Assembly: GCA_036704045.1 (NCBI GenBank)
Contig: DATNQM010000037.1
Span: forward strand, 186,001-250,000
Direction of reading: 5' to 3'
DNA: 64,000 nucleotides
From: Ancylothrix sp036704045
GTDB taxonomy: Bacteria > Cyanobacteriota > Cyanobacteriia > Cyanobacteriales > Oscillatoriaceae
The notes under the pieces: model-generated
What the model was told of the DNA's origin: nothing
Databases searched by the model: none
Seen by the model: only the letters and a program-made list of their open reading frames with translations
Position numbers and translations under genes: made by a program
Shown: positions 24,872 to 32,656 of the stretch, piece after piece
How the letters are laid out: each line of letters begins with the position of its first letter
How positions within the stretch are numbered: position 1 is the stretch's first letter

Positions 24872-27082
24872 TTGACAAAAACTACCGTGCGGACTGATTC
24901 TATTTGGATTACTGGCCCTACTCAAAGCGGCAAAACCAGCCGTCTTGTTGAGCATTTTTGCGTTTTGATGCAAGAAAACGTTGTTACTGAATTAGGAAAT
25001 ATTTCCGAAAAACACCAAAAAGCTAATGTTTTACTGCTGTCAAAAACACCAGCTATTTTAGTTTTTGCGGCTAATGGTTGGGTGGAATTGGCAGATCGTA
25101 TTGCTTTACAAAGCGGTGGTAAATATCCGATTCAAACGACAACACCGCTGCGATTTTTTCGGGATGAAGTTATTTTATTTTGGCCGCTATTAATTGAAAG
25201 GTTAAATTTGCCATCAAAGTTTCCCATACGTTTGCGTCCAGAAACCGAACAACAATTAGCTACTAACCTTTGGCGGGCAGATTTGGATAGTGGTTTGTTG
25301 AGCCAAGAAAGTCTTAATGAGTCTCGTTTAGTCCGTCGTTTACTTGACTTAATGCAGTTGGCTTCTGCTAGCGGTACGCCGATAGAAGATATCCCAATTA
25401 TTTTAGAGCAAGGAATTACAGAAGAGAGTGGTTTTTCTACTACAAATACTGATTGTTTTGCTTGTATGGGTAAGGTGTTGGTACAGTGGCGGCGGTGGTG
25501 TTTAGAGCGTAGTTTGTTGACTTATGGGATTATTTGTGAGCTTTATTGGCGTTATTTATTACCAGATTTAACGTATCAAAAACATTTGATGAGCCGGTAT
25601 GAGGTGGTGTTAGCGGATGATGTGGATGAGTACCCGGCAATTACTCGTAATTTATTTGAATTATTGCTAGATAATGGGGCGCGGGGATTGTTTACTTTTA
25701 ACCGTGATGGTGCGGTTCGTTTGGGATTAGATGCTGACCCTAATTATTTGGCTGGTTTGGCGGGCAGGTGTGTAGTAGAAAAGTTAAATCCTCCTATTAA
25801 TAATGTGGGTTTTTTGTTGGGGGAAACCGTCCTTGAAAAAGTTTTAAATATTTATAATTATCAACCAGGTTTAATTACAGATACTTCTTTGAGTTTAATT
25901 CAAGATGTAGCTCGTTCTCAGTTGCTTCGCCAAACGGCAGATGTAATTATTAATGCTGTTAAATTAAAACAAATTGAACCGAAAGAAATTGCAGTAATTA
26001 CTCCGGGTTTGGATGCTATTGCTCGTTATAGTTTGATGGAAATTTTATCTAAAAATGATATTCCTGTTGAGCCTTTGAATGAGCAAAGACCTCTGGCTAG
26101 TTCGCCTATGATTAGGGGATTGTTGACTCTTTTGGCTTTGATTTATCCGGGGTTGGGCCGGTTGGTAGAAAGGGATGCGGTGGCTGAAATGTTGGTGGTT
26201 TTAAGCCGGCAATCGGTGGATAAAACTCTGAGTTTTTTTGGAGAAGAAACTTCAGAAGTTATGCAGTTTGAGCCTAATTTAGTGATGGCAATTGATCCGG
26301 TTAGGGCCGGTTTGTTGGTGGATCATTGCTTCCATCCTGATCCAGAGTTTCCGCGTTTGTTGCCGGTGACAGAGTTTCCACGTTGGGATAGATTAGGCTA
26401 TCGGGCAACAACAGCTTATGAGGAAATTTTAAAGTGGATAGAGAAGCAAAAAAATCAATTACAAAAGGGAGATATTCCTAGCTTTGTTTCCGTTTTAAAT
26501 CGAGCTATTCAAGAATTTTTATGGAAAGGTGATAATTTACAAATTGAGCAGGTAACTGCTTTGCGGGAATTAATAGAAATTGGTCAACATTATTGGCAGG
26601 TTGATGAACGTTTACAGCAAGTTGAACCGCAGGATTTTTTGGCTGCACAAGTAAAGGTAGAAGAGTTTATTTTGTTGTTGCGGCGTGGTTCTATTAGCGC
26701 TAATCCTTATCGGGGTTTAGAAATTTGGCCGCCGGGGGGCGCTGTGACTTTGGGGACAATTTTTCAGTATCGTTTTAATCGGCGTTTTCATCGTTGGCAA
26801 TTTTGGTTAGATGCGGGTTCGCCTTTGTGGGGAAGTAGTGGTGAGGCGGCACGTTTTGGCTATGCTTTGTTTCAAAAAAGTTGGAATGGTCGAAGTTGGA
26901 TGAGTGAGGATAAATCGCGGGAAGATGAGGCTCGTTTGCGGCGTATTTTGTTAGATTTGTTGTGTCGTGCTGGGGAAAAAGTTTATCTTTGTCATAGTGA
27001 TTTGGCGGTAAATGGCCAAGAGCAAACCGGCCCGCTTTTAACTTTGGTGAATGCGACTGTGCGGATGAATTCACAGAAGTAA
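24872..27082 (+). CDS. P-loop protein resembling AddB/UvrD-type recombination proteins
   Basis: 736 residues. The N-terminus has Walker A ITGPTQSGKTSRLVEHF (about residues 13-29). VLADDVDEYPAITRNLFELLLDNG (about 245-268) is a Walker B/DExx-like segment (ADDVDEYP), and LFTFNRDGAVRLGLDADP and EIAVITPGLDAIARYSLMEIL resemble helicase motifs of UvrD/AddB-like proteins. The C-terminal third may match the nuclease-side region of AddB, but I see no clear Fe-S Cys cluster. A role in DNA repair is plausible (inference). The start is the TTG at 24872 (LTKTTVRTDSIW); no ATG lies upstream in frame, and the Walker A loop begins 14 residues later. No good ribosome-binding site is seen. Confidence 0.75.
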   Translation: MTKTTVRTDSIWITGPTQSGKTSRLVEHFCVLMQENVVTELGNISEKHQKANVLLLSKTPAILVFAANGWVELADRIALQSGGKYPIQTTTPLRFFRDEVILFWPLLIERLNLPSKFPIRLRPETEQQLATNLWRADLDSGLLSQESLNESRLVRRLLDLMQLASASGTPIEDIPIILEQGITEESGFSTTNTDCFACMGKVLVQWRRWCLERSLLTYGIICELYWRYLLPDLTYQKHLMSRYEVVLADDVDEYPAITRNLFELLLDNGARGLFTFNRDGAVRLGLDADPNYLAGLAGRCVVEKLNPPINNVGFLLGETVLEKVLNIYNYQPGLITDTSLSLIQDVARSQLLRQTADVIINAVKLKQIEPKEIAVITPGLDAIARYSLMEILSKNDIPVEPLNEQRPLASSPMIRGLLTLLALIYPGLGRLVERDAVAEMLVVLSRQSVDKTLSFFGEETSEVMQFEPNLVMAIDPVRAGLLVDHCFHPDPEFPRLLPVTEFPRWDRLGYRATTAYEEILKWIEKQKNQLQKGDIPSFVSVLNRAIQEFLWKGDNLQIEQVTALRELIEIGQHYWQVDERLQQVEPQDFLAAQVKVEEFILLLRRGSISANPYRGLEIWPPGGAVTLGTIFQYRFNRRFHRWQFWLDAGSPLWGSSGEAARFGYALFQKSWNGRSWMSEDKSREDEARLRRILLDLLCRAGEKVYLCHSDLAVNGQEQTGPLLTLVNATVRMNSQK

Positions 27083-27180
27083 GGATGATAAAAATTTGTT
27101 GATTTTTTAAGTTTTTAAAAACTTTGTTTGAGATAAAATAGTTTTTTTTGTTTCAAATTAATAAGTTTTTAAAGTATTTT

Positions 27181-27236
27181 TACAGTAAACTACTGATTTA
27201 CAAAAATGGCCGATTTTTAATCAGTAGTTTACTGTA
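27181..27236. repeat. Long inverted repeat between convergent genes
   Basis: TACAGTAAACTACTGATT (27181-27198) is the exact reverse complement of AATCAGTAGTTTACTGTA (27219-27236). Inside, AAAAAT (27202-27207) pairs with ATTTTT (27213-27218) around GGCCG. The cruciform or hairpin sits 98 bases after one stop codon and 70 bases before the other. It may act as a bidirectional terminator or RNA stabiliser, though neither side has a T-tract. Confidence 0.7.
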
Positions 27237-27306
27237 ATGTATTCCATCCATAGAAAGGTTCATTAAACCGGCCAGAACGTTATAAATTGGCAGGAGTCAT
27301 TAGCAA

Positions 27307-29340
27307 CTATTGCCAGTTTTTCCAATCTTCATTAAAAATTGAAGTATTCGGAAAAGCCGTCGGATTTCCACTTGCATCTAAACGTTTTTGTAGCTCTTCC
27401 AGTTGCGATTCTTTAAAGGGAAGTTCATCCACAAGCTGATAAGGCATGACATTATTTTCTAATGCAAAAGCTGCTGTTACTCCCGCCGCTGCACCACTCG
27501 ACCATTCAAAGGAATGAATGCGATAAGCTGCGGCGGCAATATGGCTAGTGGCGATGCTTTTTCCGGCGACCAACATATTATCAATTTTTTGCGGAATCAT
27601 CGCTCTTAATGGTATTTGAAAAGGATAAGCATTCGGATCTGCGCCACGACGTTCTCCTTCGCGTTCTGTATTCCCCGGCGTCTCCGCAGGATAGTTTTGC
27701 ATACAAGGGTGAAAATCAATTGCATAGTGACCAATTCCCACTGAATCAGGGAATATTGTTGCACGAGTTCGGGGTTTTAAATCTTCGACAGAAACTAAAC
27801 CTGTAATGATAGCGGGAATTTGCAAACCGGCCATTCCTACCCACAAATCTCGATACATTTCTGGGTCTAAATTGCTGCGATACCATTCTTGGCGAAAGTC
27901 TTTTCTGGTAATATCAATTTCCGACACCATAAAGCCTTCGGGGTTGCTGATACCAGGCCGGCCAATAATACGTCGGCCTTCGCGCATATAGGGGTATTTA
28001 GAAAGTCCGTGTGCGGTTCCCATTGGAGAATCAAAACCGCTGAGATAGCGATTATTAGGATAGGGTTTTTTGACGTTATTTCCTAACTGTGAATCAGTAG
28101 TGCCGGCCACCAACCAATAAAAATAACCAATCGCTTTTTCTTCGGCTTTTCTGAGCGCTTCTGTCCGTAATCCTCCCATCCAATTACCGGTATTTAATTG
28201 GCCGGTTTCTTCCAATTGTTCACGGCTAAAAATGAGGTTATCTTTAGAAGTTCCAGGCCGGTAATCATTGCCCCAAGTCCAGTTTTGCATGGAAATATCC
28301 CCCGGATAAATGGGATATTGTTTTGGATCGGCGGGTCGTTTTTCATCTGGTTTCATACTCCAGATTTGACGATAGGAAAACACCAGCGGAAAACTGGCTA
28401 AACGTTGTAATTCATAGCTGTAATAAGGGGCATATTGTTCATAAAAAGTAGGCAGTTTATAGGTCTGCGGTTCTTCCGTTGCTTGCATAGCAAAGGTATA
28501 GGTAAACCCTTGGGTGCAATAGGGGTCGCCGGTGGTGCTAGAGGAGGTTGGTTCTGCGGCAGATCGGGGGTCAATTCCAAGTTTATAAGGTACATCAGCA
28601 AGGGCTATTAATTCGCCGGTTTCTGTTGCATCTACGACATACCAAGGCGTTGTTGCTTGACGATTTGGCGGCGTAAAACGGATAATATTTTTGTCAAATC
28701 GACGCGAATTTTCATAGCGATAAGCGTCTTCAATGGTTTGAGAAAGCGGTTCCGTATTAATTGGAGGAGTGCCTTGTGCCGGTTGGTGTTGAATAGCAAT
28801 AGCGGTTTTTATTTGTTTGCCATCGCTGCTAATTTGTAAATCCTTAATGACGGTGTTAGGATACCATTTCAAATTGCCCTTACCACGACTTTCAGCATCT
28901 TTAAGAATATCAAAAAGCAATTTGTGACCATCATAAGGCATAAAACACGATTCGCTTACCCAACAACCACCAGGATTAAGTCGTCCATATTTTTCTTCAA
29001 TTTGTTTGCGAAATTCTAAATATCCACGCGGATAAAATAACAAACTTCTTTGAGTGCGTCGTTCATCAAGAGCAGAGGTTCCTTGGGCAGAAATTTGCCC
29101 ACCTACCCAATCAGTAATTTCTGTTAAACAGACTGTTTTTCCTGCTAATAAACCTTCATAGGCAGTTGCAGCACCGGCCAATCCCCCACCGGCCACTAAG
29201 ATATCACAAATTTCGTCTTTATCGGGTGTGCGCGGAGGAGTTGCACCGGCACTTGGAACCAGAGAACTTAGCCATGTTAAGCCAAGAATAAGGCTAGTTA
29301 GAGATTTATTCTTTGACATTAGACGTGATAACTTGATCAT
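27307..29340 (-). CDS. Exported FAD-dependent oxidoreductase
   Basis: About 677 residues. The N-terminus has a basic stretch, then a hydrophobic core (LTSLILGLTWLSSLVPSAGA) ending in a likely signal-peptidase site, so the enzyme is probably periplasmic. DILVAGGGLAGAATAYEGLLAGKTVCLTE is the Rossmann FAD fingerprint (GGGLAG), and TDWVGGQISAQGTSA follows as in PF12831-type FAD oxidoreductases. The C-terminal MLVAGKSIATSHIAAAAYRIHS is the closing FAD contact. The start could be the ATG at 29340 (MIKLSRLMSKNKS), at 29319 or further upstream at 29406; the middle choice is uncertain. Substrate unknown. No redox partner is adjacent. Confidence 0.85.
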   Translation of the reverse strand: MIKLSRLMSKNKSLTSLILGLTWLSSLVPSAGATPPRTPDKDEICDILVAGGGLAGAATAYEGLLAGKTVCLTEITDWVGGQISAQGTSALDERRTQRSLLFYPRGYLEFRKQIEEKYGRLNPGGCWVSESCFMPYDGHKLLFDILKDAESRGKGNLKWYPNTVIKDLQISSDGKQIKTAIAIQHQPAQGTPPINTEPLSQTIEDAYRYENSRRFDKNIIRFTPPNRQATTPWYVVDATETGELIALADVPYKLGIDPRSAAEPTSSSTTGDPYCTQGFTYTFAMQATEEPQTYKLPTFYEQYAPYYSYELQRLASFPLVFSYRQIWSMKPDEKRPADPKQYPIYPGDISMQNWTWGNDYRPGTSKDNLIFSREQLEETGQLNTGNWMGGLRTEALRKAEEKAIGYFYWLVAGTTDSQLGNNVKKPYPNNRYLSGFDSPMGTAHGLSKYPYMREGRRIIGRPGISNPEGFMVSEIDITRKDFRQEWYRSNLDPEMYRDLWVGMAGLQIPAIITGLVSVEDLKPRTRATIFPDSVGIGHYAIDFHPCMQNYPAETPGNTEREGERRGADPNAYPFQIPLRAMIPQKIDNMLVAGKSIATSHIAAAAYRIHSFEWSSGAAAGVTAAFALENNVMPYQLVDELPFKESQLEELQKRLDASGNPTAFPNTSIFNEDWKNWQ

Positions 29341-29696
29341 AGAAAAGTGGGAAATAACCAATGAGTTTACTGTTAGATAATTGCTGAGATGGCTATCTGT
29401 TGTCAACGTTACATTCTGGACTATACTGGTGTATTTTTGAAAGATCCGCCAATAAAAAATTAATAAAATCAGCCCTATAAAAAATCACACTACACCCTCC
29501 AAATGTTTTATAAAATATGCTAATCATTTGCTTAGCGCTACGCGAGGTAAGCGACTAAGACTTGCTATTTTACTGCTAGATATGTGGTTATACAAATCAT
29601 ACATTAAAACCACTACAAAAAAATTAACACTATCATAAATCCTAACACAATAAATTTTAATTATGATAAAATAAATAAAAATTCAAATTAATAAAA
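29341..29696. other. Divergent intergenic region with a small palindromic element
   Basis: About 356 bases between the FAD oxidoreductase and the aldolase, both transcribed outwards. GCTTAGCGCTACGCGAGGTAAGCG near 29531-29554 looks like a dispersed cyanobacterial palindrome. The rest is AT-rich, suitable for promoters, with no clear site. Confidence 0.4.
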
Positions 29697-30470
29697 ATGA
29701 ATACAGCAGTCAAAGAAAATCAACTCAAAAAAAGGCTGAAAAGTGGAGAATTTGTGATAGGAACATTTGTAAATTGTGCCTATCCAGCCTTCATAGAAAT
29801 TTGCGGAATAGCCGGTTTTGATTTTGCTGTAATTGACATGGAACACGGCCCCTTACATACCCTTGCAGCAGAAGATTTATGTCGCGCCGCAGACTGTAGC
29901 GGCATTGCACCAGTAATCCGTGTTCGTAAAAATGATGCCCCGCAAATTCAACGAGCTTTAGATATTGGTAGCGCCGGCGTACAAGTACCCCAAATTGAAA
30001 CAAAAGAAGACGCAGAAGCTGTTATTAAAGGCGCAAAATATAGCCCTTTGGGTGCAAGGGGTTTATCTTTCAATACGCGGGCCGGTTTATATACAAGTGC
30101 CGGCACACAAATCACCGAACAACTAAACAAAAATTCCTTAGTTGTTGTTCATGTAGAAGGGAAAGTAGGCGTAGAAAACTTAGAAGAAATTGTTAGTGTT
30201 CCTCACATAGATGTTATTTTTCTTGGCCCCTATGATTTATCTCAATCTTTAGGAATGCCGGGGCAAGTAAGGCACCCAAAAGTATTAGAATTAATGCAGA
30301 AATCTATCAAAATAATCCGTAATTCTGGTAAAGCTGTTGGCACGTTTGCAGACAACCCAGACACAGCAAAACACTGGATTGATAACGGTGTTCAATACAT
30401 TGGTTTAGGTGTAGATGTCGCTATTTTTTTAAAAGCTTGTCAATCTTTAGTTAAGGCCGTTCGTTCATAA
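29697..30470 (+). CDS. HpcH/HpaI family class II aldolase
   Basis: 257 residues. GTFVNCAYPAFIEICGIAGFDFAVIDMEHGPL (about residues 22-53) carries the DxEHG active-site segment. APVIRVRKNDAPQIQRALDIGSAGVQVPQIET follows, with the conserved Arg and the pyruvate-enolate-stabilising region, then VHVEGKVGVENLEEI and FLGPYDLSQSLG, the metal-site Asp region. The family comprises metal-dependent aldolases that split 2-keto-hydroxy acids to pyruvate plus an aldehyde, for example KDR aldolase or HpaI. The specific substrate is not visible. It stands 204 bases upstream of a 2OG-Fe dioxygenase on the same strand, which may be functionally connected. Confidence 0.88.
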   Translation: MNTAVKENQLKKRLKSGEFVIGTFVNCAYPAFIEICGIAGFDFAVIDMEHGPLHTLAAEDLCRAADCSGIAPVIRVRKNDAPQIQRALDIGSAGVQVPQIETKEDAEAVIKGAKYSPLGARGLSFNTRAGLYTSAGTQITEQLNKNSLVVVHVEGKVGVENLEEIVSVPHIDVIFLGPYDLSQSLGMPGQVRHPKVLELMQKSIKIIRNSGKAVGTFADNPDTAKHWIDNGVQYIGLGVDVAIFLKACQSLVKAVRS

Positions 30471-30484
30471 ATTCTTGTTTTGTA

Positions 30485-30511
30485 GGTTGGGCTCAAAAAG
30501 GAAACCCAACC
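30485..30511. repeat. GGTTGGG/CCCAACC hairpin
   Basis: A 7-bp stem with a 13-base loop, 14 bases after the aldolase stop codon, without a T-tract. It resembles a common dispersed palindrome and may mark a transcript 3' end. Confidence 0.35.
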
Positions 30512-30674
30512 CATTCCACTCATAAATCAGCTTAAGGAAACCCATCTTTACCATAACTTGACACATTTTGTAGTCTATTTAACGACAATTTTATAATTTT
30601 CGTTTATACTAAAAGAAAGATACCCAATTGAACCCAAGCTAAAGCAGGGATCAGAGCTAAAAGGAGAAAAAATT

Positions 30675-31346
30675 ATGCAAACGCTATGGGGATCGCCAAA
30701 TTTAGATTATGCGATTAGTTTTGCTTTAGAAAGAGTAGATTCTATAAAGCTAGAAGAATTTAAACAGTTTTTTGCCGATATGCCAATTGATCCTTACATC
30801 AAAGGCAAATATCGTTCGAGGCGCTTATCTCGTTTTAAAATTGCCGGTGAACACCTCATAAAACTGCCTCACGGATACCTATTTCAACCAAAAGAATATA
30901 ACCCCTTACTGGGAGATATTAAACGAGAATTCGCTGAATTAGACGACCAACTAATAGCCCTAGATCAATTTCAAAAACTAGTTTTTGAATTCAGCGAATA
31001 TTGCAAAATTCCCCCCGGAATTGACATCGGTGTGCATCAAATTCGCACAAGTTGTTCCCCGGCAAACTTTGGCAACCCCGCGCCAGAAGGCATACACCGC
31101 GACGGTTGCGATTATATTGGCATTTTTGCTGTAGATCGCCACAATATCCAAGGCGGCGAAACCCACCTTTATAAACAAAAACGCGACAAACCTATGTTTA
31201 ACAAAGTTCTCAACCCAGGTGAACTTTTGTTAGTAAATGACCGAGAATTTTTTCATTTTACTACCCCCATCAAGCCTATTGAAAATGGTGAAGGAACACG
31301 CGATGTTTTCGTCTTAACTTCCCCCAGCCTTTTTACAGAAATGTAG
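30675..31346 (+). CDS. 2OG-Fe(II) dioxygenase, L-isoleucine dioxygenase-like
   Basis: 223 residues. The jelly-roll core shows PPGIDIGVHQIRTSCSPANF (about residues 115-134), the metal triad start PEGIHRDGCDYIGIF (His-x-Asp), and NDREFFHFTTPI with a distal His, followed by RDVFVLTS, consistent with an oxoglutarate-binding Arg. This arrangement matches the 2OG-Fe dioxygenase family (PF10014) that includes bacterial L-isoleucine 4-hydroxylase and BsmA-like proteins. The likely product is a hydroxylated amino acid; the identity of the amino acid is not deducible. AAAAGGAGAAAAAATT gives a strong ribosome-binding site. Cytosolic. Confidence 0.85.
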   Translation: MQTLWGSPNLDYAISFALERVDSIKLEEFKQFFADMPIDPYIKGKYRSRRLSRFKIAGEHLIKLPHGYLFQPKEYNPLLGDIKREFAELDDQLIALDQFQKLVFEFSEYCKIPPGIDIGVHQIRTSCSPANFGNPAPEGIHRDGCDYIGIFAVDRHNIQGGETHLYKQKRDKPMFNKVLNPGELLLVNDREFFHFTTPIKPIENGEGTRDVFVLTSPSLFTEM

Positions 31347-31410
31347 ATTTTTATCTTCTAGGCTAAGTCTAGGAATATTTACAGAGTTTTTCAAATCACT
31401 ATGCTAATCG

Positions 31411-31443
31411 AAAAACCCGGTTTCTTTTAGATTCCGGGTTTTT
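31411..31443. terminator. Bidirectional intrinsic terminator
   Basis: AAAAACCCGG (31411-31420) pairs perfectly with CCGGGTTTTT (31434-31443). It lies between the convergent dioxygenase (plus) and DUF711 (minus) genes and is T-tailed in both directions. Confidence 0.85.
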
Positions 31444-31499
31444 AAAAACTTGTAGTTCTCATAAATCAAACCCGTTATATCAACTTGTATATTTTGAAA

Positions 31500-32651
31500 T
31501 TAATCAATATTGAAAATTTTACAATTTACCAAATAAGGAGAATCAAAAGCTGTCATTTCTCCGGCTTTTTTCCCTGGAATAGGAAACAACCTCGCTGAAA
31601 GTGGCTTATCCAATTTAATCGCTAAACTTGCCACATCTAACAAAATAGCCTGCAATTTTTCAATTGAAATATCACCGGGAAGCGGAACAGTATCTAACCC
31701 ACAACCACAAACAGCGGAATATAATAGTAAATTTGTTAGATTATAACATCCTTCATTTGCTCTTTCTGCTAATCCCAAATCTTCACACACCGGCAACATC
31801 AAACCTGAATATCCACATAAACTTACCGGCACTTTTTTTAACACTTTTGTAATCATTGCAGAAATTGCCAAAGTCCCCGGACTTCCAAATTTTCCTAATC
31901 CCAAACTTTCATAACTATAGGCAATACTTGAGTTTCTATCTAAAGCCGGTGCCAAAGAAGAATCTATACCGGTGAATTTTATGTTAAAATTTTTAGAAAT
32001 TTCCCAACAAATTACTTCAACTTTCTTTAAATTTTCCGTAAAAATCTCAAGCAAAAATTTTTCCGTTTCTTCAAAAGTTGGAGATATCAAAAAAGCTTCT
32101 CTTGCCAAATCTCCACACTCTAAACCAACAGAAAAAGATAAAATTTTCCCATGATAAGAAACCGGAAAAAATGGAACGCCCGCCGGACAATTTGCCCACG
32201 CACAAAATCTAAAATTACCATACCCTCCCGGTGTTTCTTCGGCAATATCCTTAATAGCCATTGCCGAAGCTTTAATGTTTTCAAAAATTAATCCTTCGAC
32301 GTTATCCCCCATTTTACTTGAGCAAAATATAATAGAACTATTGCTAATAATTTTTGGGATTAAAGCTATATTTTCGTAAGTATCAGCATAACCAATATTA
32401 AAAAAACTTACCCCTAAATCCTTACAAATATCCTCAATTTTTTGAATTTCTTTAATCACTTGATCTGGCGAAACTCCTCCTAAATATTCTTGCCAAGAAT
32501 TCGTAGCAATGCGAGTAGTTTGTACCTCATAACCGTTTGATTCCAAAAAAAGCTTTGCCTCTTGGTTAAAATTTGCAGCAAACTTGATGCCCGCTTCTGC
32601 ATCTTTAAACGAAGATAAAGAAAAGCCGATTGTGATTGTTCTAATTTTCAT
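31500..32651 (-). CDS. DUF711 family protein
   Basis: 383 residues of the UPF0210/DUF711 family: MKIRTITIGFSLSSFKDAE at the start, then conserved regions FRFCAWANCPAGVPFFPVSYH (about residues 146-166) and SSLAPALD, and glycine-rich segments near 270-300. The family adopts a glycyl-radical-enzyme-like barrel, but its reaction is unknown. The gene begins 5 bases after the ATP-grasp stop codon (same strand), so it is almost certainly translated from the same message. It ends in front of the shared terminator at 31411. Confidence 0.85.
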   Translation of the reverse strand: MKIRTITIGFSLSSFKDAEAGIKFAANFNQEAKLFLESNGYEVQTTRIATNSWQEYLGGVSPDQVIKEIQKIEDICKDLGVSFFNIGYADTYENIALIPKIISNSSIIFCSSKMGDNVEGLIFENIKASAMAIKDIAEETPGGYGNFRFCAWANCPAGVPFFPVSYHGKILSFSVGLECGDLAREAFLISPTFEETEKFLLEIFTENLKKVEVICWEISKNFNIKFTGIDSSLAPALDRNSSIAYSYESLGLGKFGSPGTLAISAMITKVLKKVPVSLCGYSGLMLPVCEDLGLAERANEGCYNLTNLLLYSAVCGCGLDTVPLPGDISIEKLQAILLDVASLAIKLDKPLSARLFPIPGKKAGEMTAFDSPYLVNCKIFNID

Positions 32652-32656
32652 AATTA

